A stretch of DNA of 64,000 bases from Lepidodermella squamata (lineage: Eukaryota; Gastrotricha). A program made the position numbers and the translations under genes. Shown in pieces: positions 45,868 to 56,721 of the stretch (position 1 is the stretch's first letter; each line of letters opens with the position of its first letter). Below the pieces are notes generated by a model, which saw only the letters and a program-made list of their open reading frames with translations, was not told where the DNA came from and made no database searches. Where the stretch lies: the NCBI GenBank assembly GCA_047495785.1, contig JBLDXI010000006.1:62001-126000 (forward strand). The letters run 5' to 3'.

Positions 45868-47137
45868 ATGATATTTTCATTTTATTTTTATTTTATCAAA
45901 CATTTAAATATAAATTCACTCATTATTAATTATTTCTGTTTAAATTTGTTTTCGCGTGGTTTTCAGGCAGAAATTTGCGAGTGGGATTTTGACGCGCCGA
46001 CGACGAAATTATCTTTCATTTCCCGGTTAGCTGTACTGATTGCGATTATCCTGGGTGTTACAGCCGTAATGACTATACTGGTCATAGTAGGCGTGATCTT
46101 GTACAGAAGGAGGTCTAAATCTTTGGTAAAGCGATTCATCGGCATGTCATTTGAGTCTGAAGCTGCTGATGCTGCGAACTACATCGAAGCTATAGCAGAC
46201 CTATCTAGTCTTCTGAAGGACTTGCCGCAGGCTGAAGAACTCATAGAACAGTTCAAGCCTATCAACATTCAGCCCGAAAGGATCCAACTGAATGAGTTTG
46301 TTGGCGAAGGTCAGTTCGGCTCCGTTCATCGAGCCAGTCTTAAAGACTTTGATAGCAACAGCGAAATCAAGATCGCAATCAAGAGTGTCAAACCAGGTTC
46401 CGCATCAAAATTGACTGATTTTCTAAGAGAAGCCCTCATCATGAAAGATTTCTCTCACCATAATGTTCTGCCCCTTATTGGAGTAGCTGCCGTTAACGGC
46501 ACGCCATGCATCGTTGCTACGTTCATGGCTAAAGGCAGTCTAGATCAATTTCTGAAGAAAACAGACGATGACCGGACTGAAGCGGTGCTTATCGACTACT
46601 GCCTTCAGATTTGCCGTGGCATGGTCTATCTTTCATCGAAAAATTGCCTCCACCGAGACCTCGCTTGCAGGAACGTCCTGGTCTCGGATGATTTCGTGTT
46701 GAAAATCAGCGATTTCGGAATGTCGCGCATCCTCGACACCGATAATGTTTACTACAAGCTGCAAAACAGTGGTGGTGAATTGCTGATACCGATTCGCTGG
46801 TACCCTCCTGAATCCATCGAGCAAATGAAATTCGGCCCGAAAAGCGATGTTTGGTGTTTCGGCGTGACGATGTGGGAAGTATTTTCAGGTAAAACCTAAT
46901 GATCTCTCAATACACCTCCAATATTCATTTTGCGTACTAGAGTGCAAATCGATCCCGTATGAAGGACTGGACACGTCATCAGTGGTAGTTCGAATCACGA
47001 CTGGTAAGGTGCTGGAAAAACCCTTGAAATGTCCCGAGCCAGTCTACGAGAAAGTGATGACAAAATGTTGGCTGGAAACGGCGAGTGACCGCCCATCGTT
47101 TGAAGAGCTGGAAGGAATGATTGTAGAGAATGACTGA
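45868..47137 (+). CDS. Receptor-type tyrosine kinase with tiny ectodomain (about 405 aa)
   Basis: Two exons are certain: up to 46888, and 46941-47137 (intron of 52 bp). The 5' end is uncertain. An ATG at 45868 gives a hydrophobic leader in frame, but an acceptor TTTTCAG at 45966 could mean earlier exons. A single membrane helix (LAVLIAIILGVTAVMTILVI) is followed by a kinase domain. It has all canonical residues: glycine loop VGEGQFGSVHRA, VAIK-type lysine (IAIKSVK), catalytic HRDLACRNVL, DFGMSR, a tyrosine pair in the activation loop (VYYKLQ), IPIRWYPPES and W.FGV.MWE. HRDLACRN and PIRW are typical of tyrosine rather than serine/threonine kinases. The extracellular part visible is only a few dozen residues. 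It is active-looking; the substrate is unknown. Confidence 0.75.
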
Positions 47138-47196
47138 AGCTTAGTTTCCAAAATGACTTCATTTGTTGTAGTTCAATACTAGGCTGTGTTACAGCG

Positions 47197-47375
47197 CAGC
47201 GGCGTAACTAGGTCTACCAAACTGGTGGGGCCAGCCTTGGGGCCAGCACATCTTTTGTACGTATTTGCGGCCCCGAATTTTTCAGACCAAAGGGTCCCCC
47301 CTGTGGTACCCTGAGGGTATTTTTCCAGCTGGTGGGGCCGGTGCCCCCCCTGGCCCCCCCTTAGTTACGCCCCTG
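47197..47375. mobile_element. hAT-like MITE (179 bp)
   Basis: Exact 8-bp target duplications TTACAGCG lie at 47189-47196 and 47376-47383. Terminal repeats are CAGCGGCGTAACTA and, at the other end, the complement of CAGGGGCGTAACTA. The centre is very G/C-rich (GGTGGGGCC runs). The 8-bp duplication fits hAT-type elements. It sits 60 bp past the kinase stop codon and could fall in its 3' UTR. Confidence 0.75.
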
Positions 47376-47383
47376 TTACAGCG

Positions 47384-47668
47384 AGAATTTTGAGTATGGA
47401 TCAAAGTAAGAAGATGATCTGAGTTGTCAAATGAGATAGATGAGATAGAGAATACTAGAAAACATTAACCGGACCATGCTCTTCAGCTTCCATTTTTCTC
47501 TGAATCGAAACAACTTTCAAATTAATATCGTTAATTTAACTGCCTGACCATCTCATGAAGCTAATTAATTAAATTGTAAATTGTATGCTTTCGTTAGTAA
47601 ACTGAGATCGACATTTGGATCGTGCAGAATACGAAAGTGAACGAAAACGAATAGAGCAATGCTGCAAA
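47384..47668. other. Intergenic DNA
   Basis: No gene seen. Confidence 0.4.
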
Positions 47669-47835
47669 TCGTTCGTGGCGCGGAAGAACCCGCACTTCGA
47701 TGATTTTTTGCCCTGACTGTACCCCGCGAGTACAGCCTTGGATACTATATGCAATACTGCGCGTTATGCTGTACTCGCGGGGTACAGTCAGGGCAAAAAA
47801 TCATCGAAGTGCGGGTTCTTCCGCGCCACGAACGA
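47669..47835. repeat. Perfect 68-bp inverted repeat (hairpin)
   Basis: The arms 47669-47736 and 47768-47835 are exact reverse complements around a 31-bp spacer. The stretch could form a long hairpin in RNA or a cruciform in DNA. No TIR/TSD pattern marks it as a typical MITE. Confidence 0.85.
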
Positions 47836-47855
47836 AATGACGAAACAGCTATCAA

Positions 47856-50780
47856 TCATGCGAACCAATCCAACATGTCCGTTAAGGACACGCAACTGCG
47901 GCCTCCTTTTGTATTTGGATCAAAGAAAGATGCAGCCAACCATAAAATTAGAAGGTTATACAGGGTGTTCGCGTAATAATACTCTGGATGAGCTAAAAAT
48001 AGCTACAAAAAAGCTCAAAGGAATGCAAAAAGTAGCAAAGCTATTTTTAGAAGAGTATTATTACGCGAACACCCTGTAGATGGTCGCCGCTATGCAGGAC
48101 CACGTCAAACTCTGAGCAAGCTTGCCCAGGAGAGTATCGTAGGGCTTTTTCGGAACTTCATTTAGAATCGCACTTTGCATTACGGTCATCGTTAGAAGGA
48201 CCGTAACTGAGAAAGCAGCTCGATCTGGCGCATCAGGTGGCATCAGAAAAAGAAACAAATTCAGAGAGGCGAGCGTCGATGAAGGGACTGCAAAGTTTTT
48301 GATGTGATACCCTGGATTTCTCGCAAGTTTAACCGCGAACTTGAACGTGGACACGTAAAAGCCCTTGCAGAAAACTTGACCTGAAGAATTTTCAGTCGAG
48401 ACCAGCGTCCAACTGTCGCCTACACGGGAATGGTTAAAATCGAACAGAAGTTTTTCTTGATCTACTCGAACAATATTGCGGCCTTGTTCGAGGGAGAATT
48501 CGAAATCGCACGTTTGCATGTCCAATGGGAACAACTGAAGTGACAGCTCGCAGCTAGCCTCAAACAAACCCTCCTTTTGCCAATAAAAGTCAAATAGGTT
48601 CTATTGGTTGTTGGCACTTTGGAGGACATCATCATCAAATAGTCGTCATTGATAATCATGTTCCGCATTTGAAGGTTAGCATTAGCCGCCGATAGAAATC
48701 GAATCTTTGGCCGCCACACATTGGGCAAATTGTCGATGTAGACAGTCTCGAAATTTCGGCCAGTTGGAAGGGCGGCCAAAGACCACCACGGGCACGTATT
48801 CACCCGCCAGTGCAGCACCATCAACGCTTTCACAGTTATAATTTCGCTAACTGTGTCGATTTCATTTAGGCCGTTAATTTGAAAGCCAACTTCGATTTTC
48901 AGCGGGGCGTCAGAAGAATTCACAATATTTCTAGGTGCATGTACTGAGGCGTTGAAATTGGCGCAGTTTCGCTGTATCGAAGTCACGTCGATGTAGTCAA
49001 AAGTTGGACCCTCAAAGAACGGCACCATTCGCTCAGCAATTGAGGTCCCGCTGACATAAGTAGTTTGCTGCGAGAAAAGTCGACCGCAAGCGTTGCTGAG
49101 ATTGAAGACTTCATCATGGCTCAATGCGGCGTTGAAGAAATAGACGCAAGCAAATTGCGTTTCTGTTTCAGGTTTGCCAAAGAGTAAATTTAAAGATTTC
49201 TCCCCGGCGTATCCGATGCCTATTTCCATCGAAATATAATCCATTGACACGTTTGCGACTACCGGCGGGAAATGTTCGTCGTTGAAGACCAAGCAATCAG
49301 CAGAGATACCTAGGCAACATAAATTGAGCAACCCTCAATAAGGTTGAACCAGTGAAAAATTGAAGAAATCAACCACTATCTAGATAGAGACTAATAAAAT
49401 AACGTCGCCTATCGGACTCTAAATCTAGGCCTGAAATAGACTTGATGAGTATGCTGTCCCCAGCGTTAATTATTTCTATTCATTTACCTGCTGACCATGG
49501 CTCGTAATAAATCATATGAGAGTACGTTAAGCAGTTGTTATAAGCGTCATCGCTTGAGGTGATGGCGTAGAAAGTCCAAGATCCGGGTTGGTGATATCTC
49601 ACGGTTGATATGACTTCTTGCGAAAACACAGTCATCGAGTTTGCATTCGATATTAGACGGATGTCAATATCCGCTTCAGAGCCTGAAGCGGTGCAAGAAA
49701 CTGAGAGGAAACCGAATATTGTAACAATTCCATTCCCCATCCCATTGTCATTGCATAGCGATTTGATGTAGAACGACAGGGTGAAACCCGAACGCGGCCT
49801 CGGTAGGTTGTCGTAGGCAACCAACCCGTCGAATAAACCTGCGTGCCAGTCAGTATAATTCCACGAAACGCTCCCTTGCCCATAGGGCCCTTCAAATTTT
49901 ATCTCATTCACGTTATAAGAACTTGGCTGGCGGGGTAAGATGGCGTTTCCAGCTCCGTCCCACCCGATTAGCTTCGAATCATACGACAGCGGCCAAAATC
50001 CAATTAGATTCTCCAGCCGAGGAATGCTTGTCATATCTACTCGCGGCTCTATCTCGCCCATTGTTGCTTTAGCAGCGTTGAGACACGGTTTTAGAAACAA
50101 CGATTTCACCTCTTCTGCAGCCAAAGCGACTTTGTACAAAGCGACACATGAAACTTTGAACTCAGAGGTGAGACGAACTGGTCTATGCAGCCATTGTTTT
50201 CGTTTTCCGATCACGAATTCTCGCCGAGTATCTTTAACGTAAAGTTTAGCCGGAACCGTGTAATTTTCACTGAATAGCCTCTGATCATTTGTTCTCATTC
50301 GATAGAAAACAGCCTCGTTCGACGACTTTCGATACGTGAAAGCCAACAAATTGCTATCCCCTGAATTGTTGTCTGGTTCATCGGAATCTTCTCCGGCAAG
50401 GTACCAACTATCAGCCCCAGTTCGCAATGAAATTCCAGCTCTAAACATCTCGAATATGCCATCGAATTCGATCGAGCCAATTTTGTAACTAGCATGTACA
50501 GAAACTGTGAAAGAACTCGGAATTTCGGGTACCGAATAACTGGCGATTCTCGTTCCGCTCGTCGAATCGTAATAACCAGTGTTGCGATGAAATGTGGCTG
50601 TGCTGTTTGTCGGCTGTGTGTCTCTTCGTTTGAAGTTGTGTATCCAGTGAGACCCGAGTAAGCGTCCATAGGCCAGAATGCGATGAGTTGGTCCAAGCGT
50701 GGCAGTTCGATCTTGGAAACATCCAAGCCGATGGTACAAGTAGACAAACTACTCAGAACCAGAATATGACCGCAAAGCAT
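47856..50780 (-). pseudogene. LamG + Cys-loop ligand-gated channel fusion, decayed
   Basis: The minus strand encodes a signal-like start (MLCGHILVLSSLSTCTIG), two LamG-type modules (motifs LIAFWPM and LIGFWPL, RPRSGFTLSFYIKS, PGSWTFYAITS), and, after an intron 49487-49310 (donor GTAAAT, acceptor CCTAG), the end of a LamG module. This runs without a stop into a Cys-loop receptor extracellular domain (EVGFQINGLNEIDTVSEIIT, ALMVLHWRV, NVWRPKIRF). The Cys-loop itself is C-ELSLQLFPLDMQT-C, followed by M1-M3 (LFLFLMPPDAPDRAAFSVT). Lesions: a frame change near 50640, another near 48595, and a MITE at 47961-48076 that supplies a premature stop before M4. The M4-proximal sequence resumes beyond the MITE and ends at a stop at 47856. 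As a family, Cys-loop channels are synaptic or chemosensory receptors. Confidence 0.7.
47961..48076. mobile_element. Tc1/mariner-type palindromic MITE (116 bp)
   Basis: Flanked by TA on both sides (47959-47960 and 48077-48078). It has 25-bp perfect inverted ends beginning CAGGGTGTTCGCGTAATAAT, and the interior is also partly palindromic. It has no coding capacity and interrupts the decayed channel gene before its fourth membrane helix. Confidence 0.8.
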
Positions 50781-51247
50781 GTCTTTAGTCTTTAGTGCAT
50801 TTTCTCAGCAGGATGACAATTGTACAAAAGCAACTGAAGGTGAAAAATTACGGTCACCACGCGTGGGGTTTAATATCCTCGAGCAAACCCTCTAGGTGTT
50901 TTTCCGAAGGGATGGGTAGGTAACAAATCGGCATTTATTTGTACAGTGTAAGATTACAATGAATTGGAATTGTTTGCTCGCAAAATCGATGCAGTTCCTG
51001 TCGAAAGGCGTCAAAATCCCCAGCAAATATGAAGCTGGTAGCTAGTGTAAAAATGCTGGCATTCGGCCAAAATGAAACGGAGCCAACATTCTGGAAAGTC
51101 CTATTCTAGAACATTCTATAATCATGAAGAGATTGTTTTTATTTTCAATGCGGGACTTTCTGAGGGGTCACGTGTCACGTGCTCGCTGACCAAATTGAGC
51201 TGGATTTATCGGCGAAGAATTTTTCGTTAAATTAGACTGCAATGTCC
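50781..51247. other. Intergenic DNA
   Basis: Spacer between the LamG-channel and GABA-B-like pseudogenes; nothing recognised. Confidence 0.45.
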
Positions 51248-51688
51248 TTATTGATCCTTATTACAGTAAGGTTGCACATGGGTAGTCTTAAAATTATTTT
51301 CGATCGATGAGACTCGTCCGCGTGGCATAGGATTGACTTTCCTGGTTACAAATTTATCAATTAATACCGTGATCGTACGCCATTGCAGTACGAAGGTCAT
51401 TAACAGCGACGTTGAAATTGTGAATGCTGACACAGTTCCAATGATTACGTTCGGCGTGTGGTCGAAAACAGATAGAGCGAACGCGCAGACGAGTAGAAAC
51501 GACGACTGGATATAGAGAGCAGCTGCAGAGTATCTAATGTCGTCGTTAGGACGATGCTCTCGAATTCTTGCAGCTGAATCAGCCGAAAAGGTCGACGAAC
51601 TGACTCGTGGTCGAGGCTGAGCACTAGAGCGCCTCTTAAACTCAGCCCCAACCGTAGAAGTTCGCCTTACTTGTTTTCGAGTTGAACT

Positions 51689-52958
51689 GCGAATTATCGC
51701 AGCTCTCCCTGCTGCCGCTGCCGCGAAACCTTGTTGGCTGGATGGCCGACTACTTACGCGATCGCCGCCTCCAGGCCCGTGTCGCCGGCTCCCTCAGTCG
51801 ACAGGTCACGGTTAACTGCGGTGTCCCACAGGGTTCCCCGCTCTCTCCGCTTTTGTATATTCTGTACACTGCCGACCTTCTCTCGGCGCCCAGTGTCGAT
51901 GGTGCCCTGCTTCAGGCTTACGCCGACGATCTTACCGTCGTGGGCGAAGGGCGGTCCTTCAACGCGGCGCAACGCTGTACGCAGCTTGAACTTATCCGTA
52001 TCTCGTCATGGGCGTCAAAGTGGCGCCAGCACTTCAACCCTGCGAAAAGCGAGGCCATGCCTTTCGGCCAGGCTCCGCTAGATCTCCGTCTCAACGGTTC
52101 GCGCATTCCGCAAGTTTCCTCGATGCGCGTGCTCGGCGTACGTTTGGACCCCAAGCTCACCTGGAAAGCTCATATCGATCACGTAGTCTCTCGCTGCCAC
52201 GAGAACATGGGTTTTTTCCGGCGTGCCCTGCACGCCCCTGGTCTTTCTCGTCATTGGCGGCGGATGTTGTACCTCACGCTGATCCGTTCGATCTGGTCGT
52301 TCGGCAACATCTGCCTCTCCACCGCGTCGAAGCAGCAGCTGCGGCGGCTCTCTGTCCTCCAGAATGACTGTCTTCGGGCGATCCTCAGCGTCCGCCGCGA
52401 CGATCGCGTTAGTGTCTCCGAGCTGGAAAGCCGCTGCCGTGTTCCAGGTGTGGCGGCCTTCTTTGCGCAGTGCCAACGGCGATATGCTACCAATGCTGCC
52501 CAGTTTGTCCTGCCTCTGCGCGAGGACCTCGAGAGCGTCCGCCTGTCGCCTCAGCCCCCACCCCGTTCACCCTTCGTACTGCTGAATAGCCGGCTTCCTC
52601 TTGGTCCTCTTCCTACCTTTCTTGGTTAGCCATACCTCACCTTCTCCCCCTTTCTTCTTCCAATTTCTCCGTCTTTGTTTGTTGCCTCCTCCTTCTCCCT
52701 CATACTTTACCGCTGCTTCTACCTTGACTCCCATGCTTTTGATAACTACCCCGCCTTACCTCTCCCTCTCTCCTCTGCTCACCCATCTGTGTATTTGCGC
52801 GCACCGTCGTCGACGAGCGCGGCTCTCCATAGCTGGCCCGTGCCTTGTTAGTATTTTTCTCCTTCTACTTTATTTTGTTGTTGTTGTTTATTGCTGCTGA
52901 GTTATTGAAGATGCTAACGGGGACACAATAAAAGATTTTTATGTTTTTTTTTTTTTAT
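51689..52958 (+). mobile_element. 5'-truncated non-LTR retrotransposon
   Basis: The plus-strand frame carries the C-terminal part of a reverse transcriptase, with the motifs CGVPQGSPLSPLLY and AYADDLTV, followed by thumb-like sequence and a stop at 52629. This is typical of the Jockey/I group. The 5' part (ORF1, endonuclease, first RT blocks) is missing, as in target-primed insertions that stop early. A 3' untranslated region with AATAAAAG precedes a T-rich tail. Flanks show a short imperfect duplication (GTTGAACT left, GTTAACT right). Its GC-rich coding DNA contrasts with the neighbours. It lies antisense within pseudogene copy B. Confidence 0.8.
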
Positions 52959-54112
52959 GTTAACTGATCGCTAGACTCAAAGCAACGATGAGAAGAAGGC
53001 CCTGAAATCCAAGAAGAGTTATCGGGGCTTTAGGAATAGCGTTTTCTTCCTGAAAGGAGCACAGATAGATGTGCTCAGTCCAAATTGTATCACTGTCAGG
53101 TTCGTAGAAACTCTGCGAAGCTATGTATGCTTTCGGCACCGATTCGCCGATGTACCAAGCTAGAATTAAGGACACATCGAAGACCATCGCTACAGCTAGA
53201 GTCTTAAGATACAGCCGTACACTTCTATCTTTCCTGCAAAATCGATAGCTCCATAATTTAGAGCCGATCGCTATTGTGGATAGGTTGAATCCGATTATCA
53301 TCAAAGGCCCGACAGCTGAGCAAAAAACGCCTAGGCGTTGCAGATTCAAAATATCGACTGGGTGGAACAAAACAGTTGCTGCCATTAAGGTGGAGCCAAG
53401 ACAAGTTAGGATATCGAATGAGTTTTTTGTCTTGAGGATGTATCCAGCGATTTGTAACAGCCATTTCAAGGCCACTGTAAGAACAGTCGTTGCTATCAAA
53501 CCACTTACCGTTTCGCTTTTTACAACAATCTCTCTTTGTCCTGAGATCGGTTCTGTACTGAAAGTTCCTTTCTGCCATCGCAATGGAGCCATTTTCTCAA
53601 AGTATTTCACAGGGTCCGAAATACTGCGATTTATTGCGATTAGAACAGTGGCGCGGCCACCCCTATACAGCTGTTCAACAGTGAGCGGCGGGTTAATCGA
53701 CTCGTACTCCCCTGGCAGGAACGCAGCTTTCCCGAACAACCCAGTTGCCTCTAGGGTCGTCGTCTTCTCACGAATGAGCTCGCTCAATTCAACTTTCCTC
53801 CGACCATCTATGATTACGTCTTTCAAAGTTTCGTTTCGTTTGTTCAGTTCCAGTTCAGTGTTATGAAGAATTCTTGCAGTAATGATAGCTTCATCGAAGC
53901 AAATGATCCGCCAAGAAAGTGCTGTATGTCTCTCATAATTTGGAACCCTCGTAGCTAAGTGATCATCGAACTGCTTGAATGTTATTCCGATTTCCGACTT
54001 GAAACTTTTAGGCTGGGAGTTTGCTAGATAGTCAGGCCCAATGTACAGCGAGTATTCAGCAAATTCCTTGACCATCTCCCTTGTACAGCCAGGATGTAGA
54101 AGTCCGTTGACC

Positions 54113-55837
54113 GCACATTTACGGATCCGCGGTGGTTTCCTCCGGCCACCAAAAAGCCGTGAAAGGCTAGTTTTCCATAATAATTATTTGCGGACGGTAC
54201 TTTTGGCCGCAGCAAATTTTCACTCTTTTCCGCAGCAAATTTCCATTTATTCAATCATGGACGCCAGGTTACGTTTGATAAGAAGCTAATCACGACGCCA
54301 GTTGATAGCGGGGTTCGAGGGCTATCGATTGGCACTAATGTTGCCAAACGAACCCTTTTCAAGTTTCACCAATAGTGTGATTTGTGAGACAAAAGTATGA
54401 TGACTTCGGACTTTCCATCATATCCCCAAATTAGTCAATCTTTTATTAATGAGTTAGGGCTTTTTCGACAGCCCTAATCCTCCTCTATCAGAATAAGTGA
54501 GAATCCCAAGATTTGGAGAAAAATTGGAGAAGCTGGAAAGAAAATAAAGAAATTTGCTGCGGAAAAGAGTATGAATTTGCTGCGGGTTAAAGTATTTTTC
54601 TTATTTGCTCGCACGCTATTGGTCGATTCAAAAATAAACGCGGGAACCGCACTAATGCCACTGTGGAACAAAACAACCGTTGACTTTGCAGGGTTGTGGC
54701 TAAAAGTAAAGACCGACGGATATATTAAGACGGAAATATTAAGAGCTACATTACCTACATTCTCACAAACTGCAAAAATTGACTTTTTGTGAAAATTACT
54801 CCACTAAGAAATGAATAAATTATAAATTTCGAAAGAATTTCTGAAATTTAGCAATAAATCATTGGAGAAAATAAGCCAAGGCTTCAATTTGCAAGCAATT
54901 TAAACCACCTTGATTTTTACAAATTTTACGCTTGGCGTTTTGCAAAATTATAAATAAAAGTTGCATAATTTACTGCTTTTAAATCGATGGTCACAAATTT
55001 AGTTATAATTTTCAATTGAATGGTAGCAAGTACTACCCCTATTTTTTTTAATTTCGAAGGCCCAATTTTATCGTTCCTTTTTGTCGAAATAAGACCGGAA
55101 GATGATCGCAATGCACGCACTGAGCTGGCTGCAAGCCATTCATAACTTGTAGTGACCTAATTAATAAATGTGTGGAAATTTTTGTGTGTTGCAAAAAATA
55201 GCGTTCGCAAGTTTTATTGCTATGTGATATTACTACTGAAGGAAAAAACTATAGCCACGAAGGCAGCATGAACGAACGTAAAAACTGCCATACTGTACTT
55301 GTGACAACCTCACCCTTGAAAAACAAAAAACTTAACCTCGGTTTTATCAACAATTTATTGATATTCAAAATTTTAAGTCCACCTGTGATTTAGCGTCCAG
55401 TTTTTCCGCGCTTTTAATTGACAATTTTCGTTGAATTTTTTGGCGATCGATTTGGGTGATTTTGCCAATTTTTCTAATTTTCAGCCAGGAGTCAAAAAGG
55501 CAAAATGTTGACATTCGGGTGAAAATCACAGCCTTTGCACATTTATTCAATTATTGATTTCACTGGATTTGGGATTTTTGGAAAATTGTTCTATCATTCT
55601 CATATAAAATCCACTTTTTACAGCATCTAAAATGAGGCCCTGTATTTGCGCCGTTCTGCATTATCAACCATGAATCTGTGAAGTCGACGGTTATTTTGTT
55701 TCGCTGTGGCATTAATGCGACTCCCGCGCTTATTTTTGAATCGACCAATAGCGTGCGGGCAATTAATTGTTAGAGAAAACTAGCAGTTCACGGCTTTTTA
55801 GTGACCGGAGGAAACCACCGCGGATCCGTAAATGTGC
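54113..55837. mobile_element. Long-TIR DNA transposon, Mutator-like, non-autonomous (1725 bp)
   Basis: A perfect 9-bp target duplication CCGTTGACC lies at 54104-54112 and 55838-55846. The ends start GCACATTTACGGATCC and form long inverted repeats. The left arm (54113-54190 plus 54609-about 54715, interrupted by a nested element) pairs with the right arm (about 55640-55837), nearly 190 bp in all. No transposase frame is visible inside. Long TIRs with a 9-bp duplication are characteristic of MULE elements. Confidence 0.75.
54191..54600. mobile_element. Nested hAT-like element (410 bp)
   Basis: Bounded by exact 8-bp duplications TTATTTGC (54183-54190 and 54601-54608). Its inverted ends share TACTTT..CCGCAGCAAATT and CTCTTTTCCGCAGCAAATTTC. 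Removing it restores the alignment of the host element's two inverted arms, which proves it is a later insertion. Confidence 0.8.
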
Positions 55838-56721
55838 CCGTTGACCACATCGATCCATGAATTGAAGATCCAAATGATTTTAGGTCCGAAGAGACCATGG
55901 TTGTAAGCTTCACATGCCATTCCGGGGCAGAAGTTGATGTAGCAGTTGCCGTATATGACACGAACATCGGCTGCTTTCATTCTCGCCAAAGATTCAACCA
56001 AGCCTGCATCATCCATGTAGAACTCTTCGGCCGCCACTTTTTTCCCTGCTTCAAGGATAGCCTTTGCGAAGTAGATCGCGTCGTCATAAGTTGTGTGAAC
56101 GGCATCTGCTAGGTAACCCATTCGATTCCAGCCAAGGTAGAGCATCAATTAGCGTTTAGCTCGAAATTTCTCGACCTCAACGAAAGATGGGGCGAATCGA
56201 TAGAAATTCGGGTAGAGCTTCCGATTTGTAAACTGAGGCTCCGTGCATCCAACAAGGGCGTTGATGAAGCCGTATTGCTGGGGTAGTCTACGGGCGGTTT
56301 TGCAGGTTGCAGAGCAAAGCCCGCCAACAAAAAGGGGCGGAACGTAAGCCTCGCCACTGAAGTTAGTCCGAAGTGGCAAATTGAGACTGCCGTAGACCCG
56401 TGAGCTGTCAACGACCCGTTCGAGGTTTTCGTAGAATTTCAGCGCCATTTGCTGAGCTGCTGTAGCCAAGCATTGATCATCGCCCATGTCGATTTGCAGT
56501 TTGTAGTCGGGTAGAATATCGGGGCTTGAGTTGATGGCCTCTAAAGCCATACTCACTGCTTCGGGACACATGGGACCCGCTGGATTTACGGGGCCACTTA
56601 TTGGGGCATTCATAGCCACTTTCAACGTCCATGGTTTCGAAGCAAATGACAGAAGTGGTAAAATAGCTGGCCTGCACAACATTGTTCTTAAATCTCTGTG
56701 AAAATTGTTGGTAATGCTCAA

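Larger units (their letters stand above)
51248..56721 (-). pseudogene. GABA-B-like class C GPCR, copy B, disrupted by insertions
   Basis: Homologous to copies A and C. Coding pieces are about 56682-55838 (flytrap start, with INSSPDILPDYKLQIDMGDD), 54112-52966 (rest of flytrap and membrane helices) and 51688-51248 (C-terminal helices). The joints agree with the paralogues: VNG before and LLHPGCTR after the DNA transposon, SLAI before and RSSTRKQ after the retrotransposon. An in-frame six-base insertion relative to the paralogues introduces a TAA at 56149-56151 in the FRAKLMLYL block. Apart from these the frames are open, so inactivation appears recent. Any product would be a truncated flytrap domain. 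Confidence 0.85.

Noticed and set aside
47569-48079. Frames reading VLAGYSQGKKSSKCGFF on both strands
   Set aside because: They come from the two arms of the perfect inverted repeat and from the MITE, not from a gene.
51731-52493. Several long frames in other phases and strands over the retrotransposon
   Set aside because: They are shadows of the GC-rich reverse transcriptase coding sequence.
52601-52900. Hydrophobic Pro/Ser/Leu-rich frame past the RT stop
   Set aside because: Pyrimidine-rich 3' untranslated DNA of the retrotransposon yields such frames by composition.
54474-54792. Small frames inside the DNA transposons
   Set aside because: They fall in inverted-repeat arms and have no transposase motifs.
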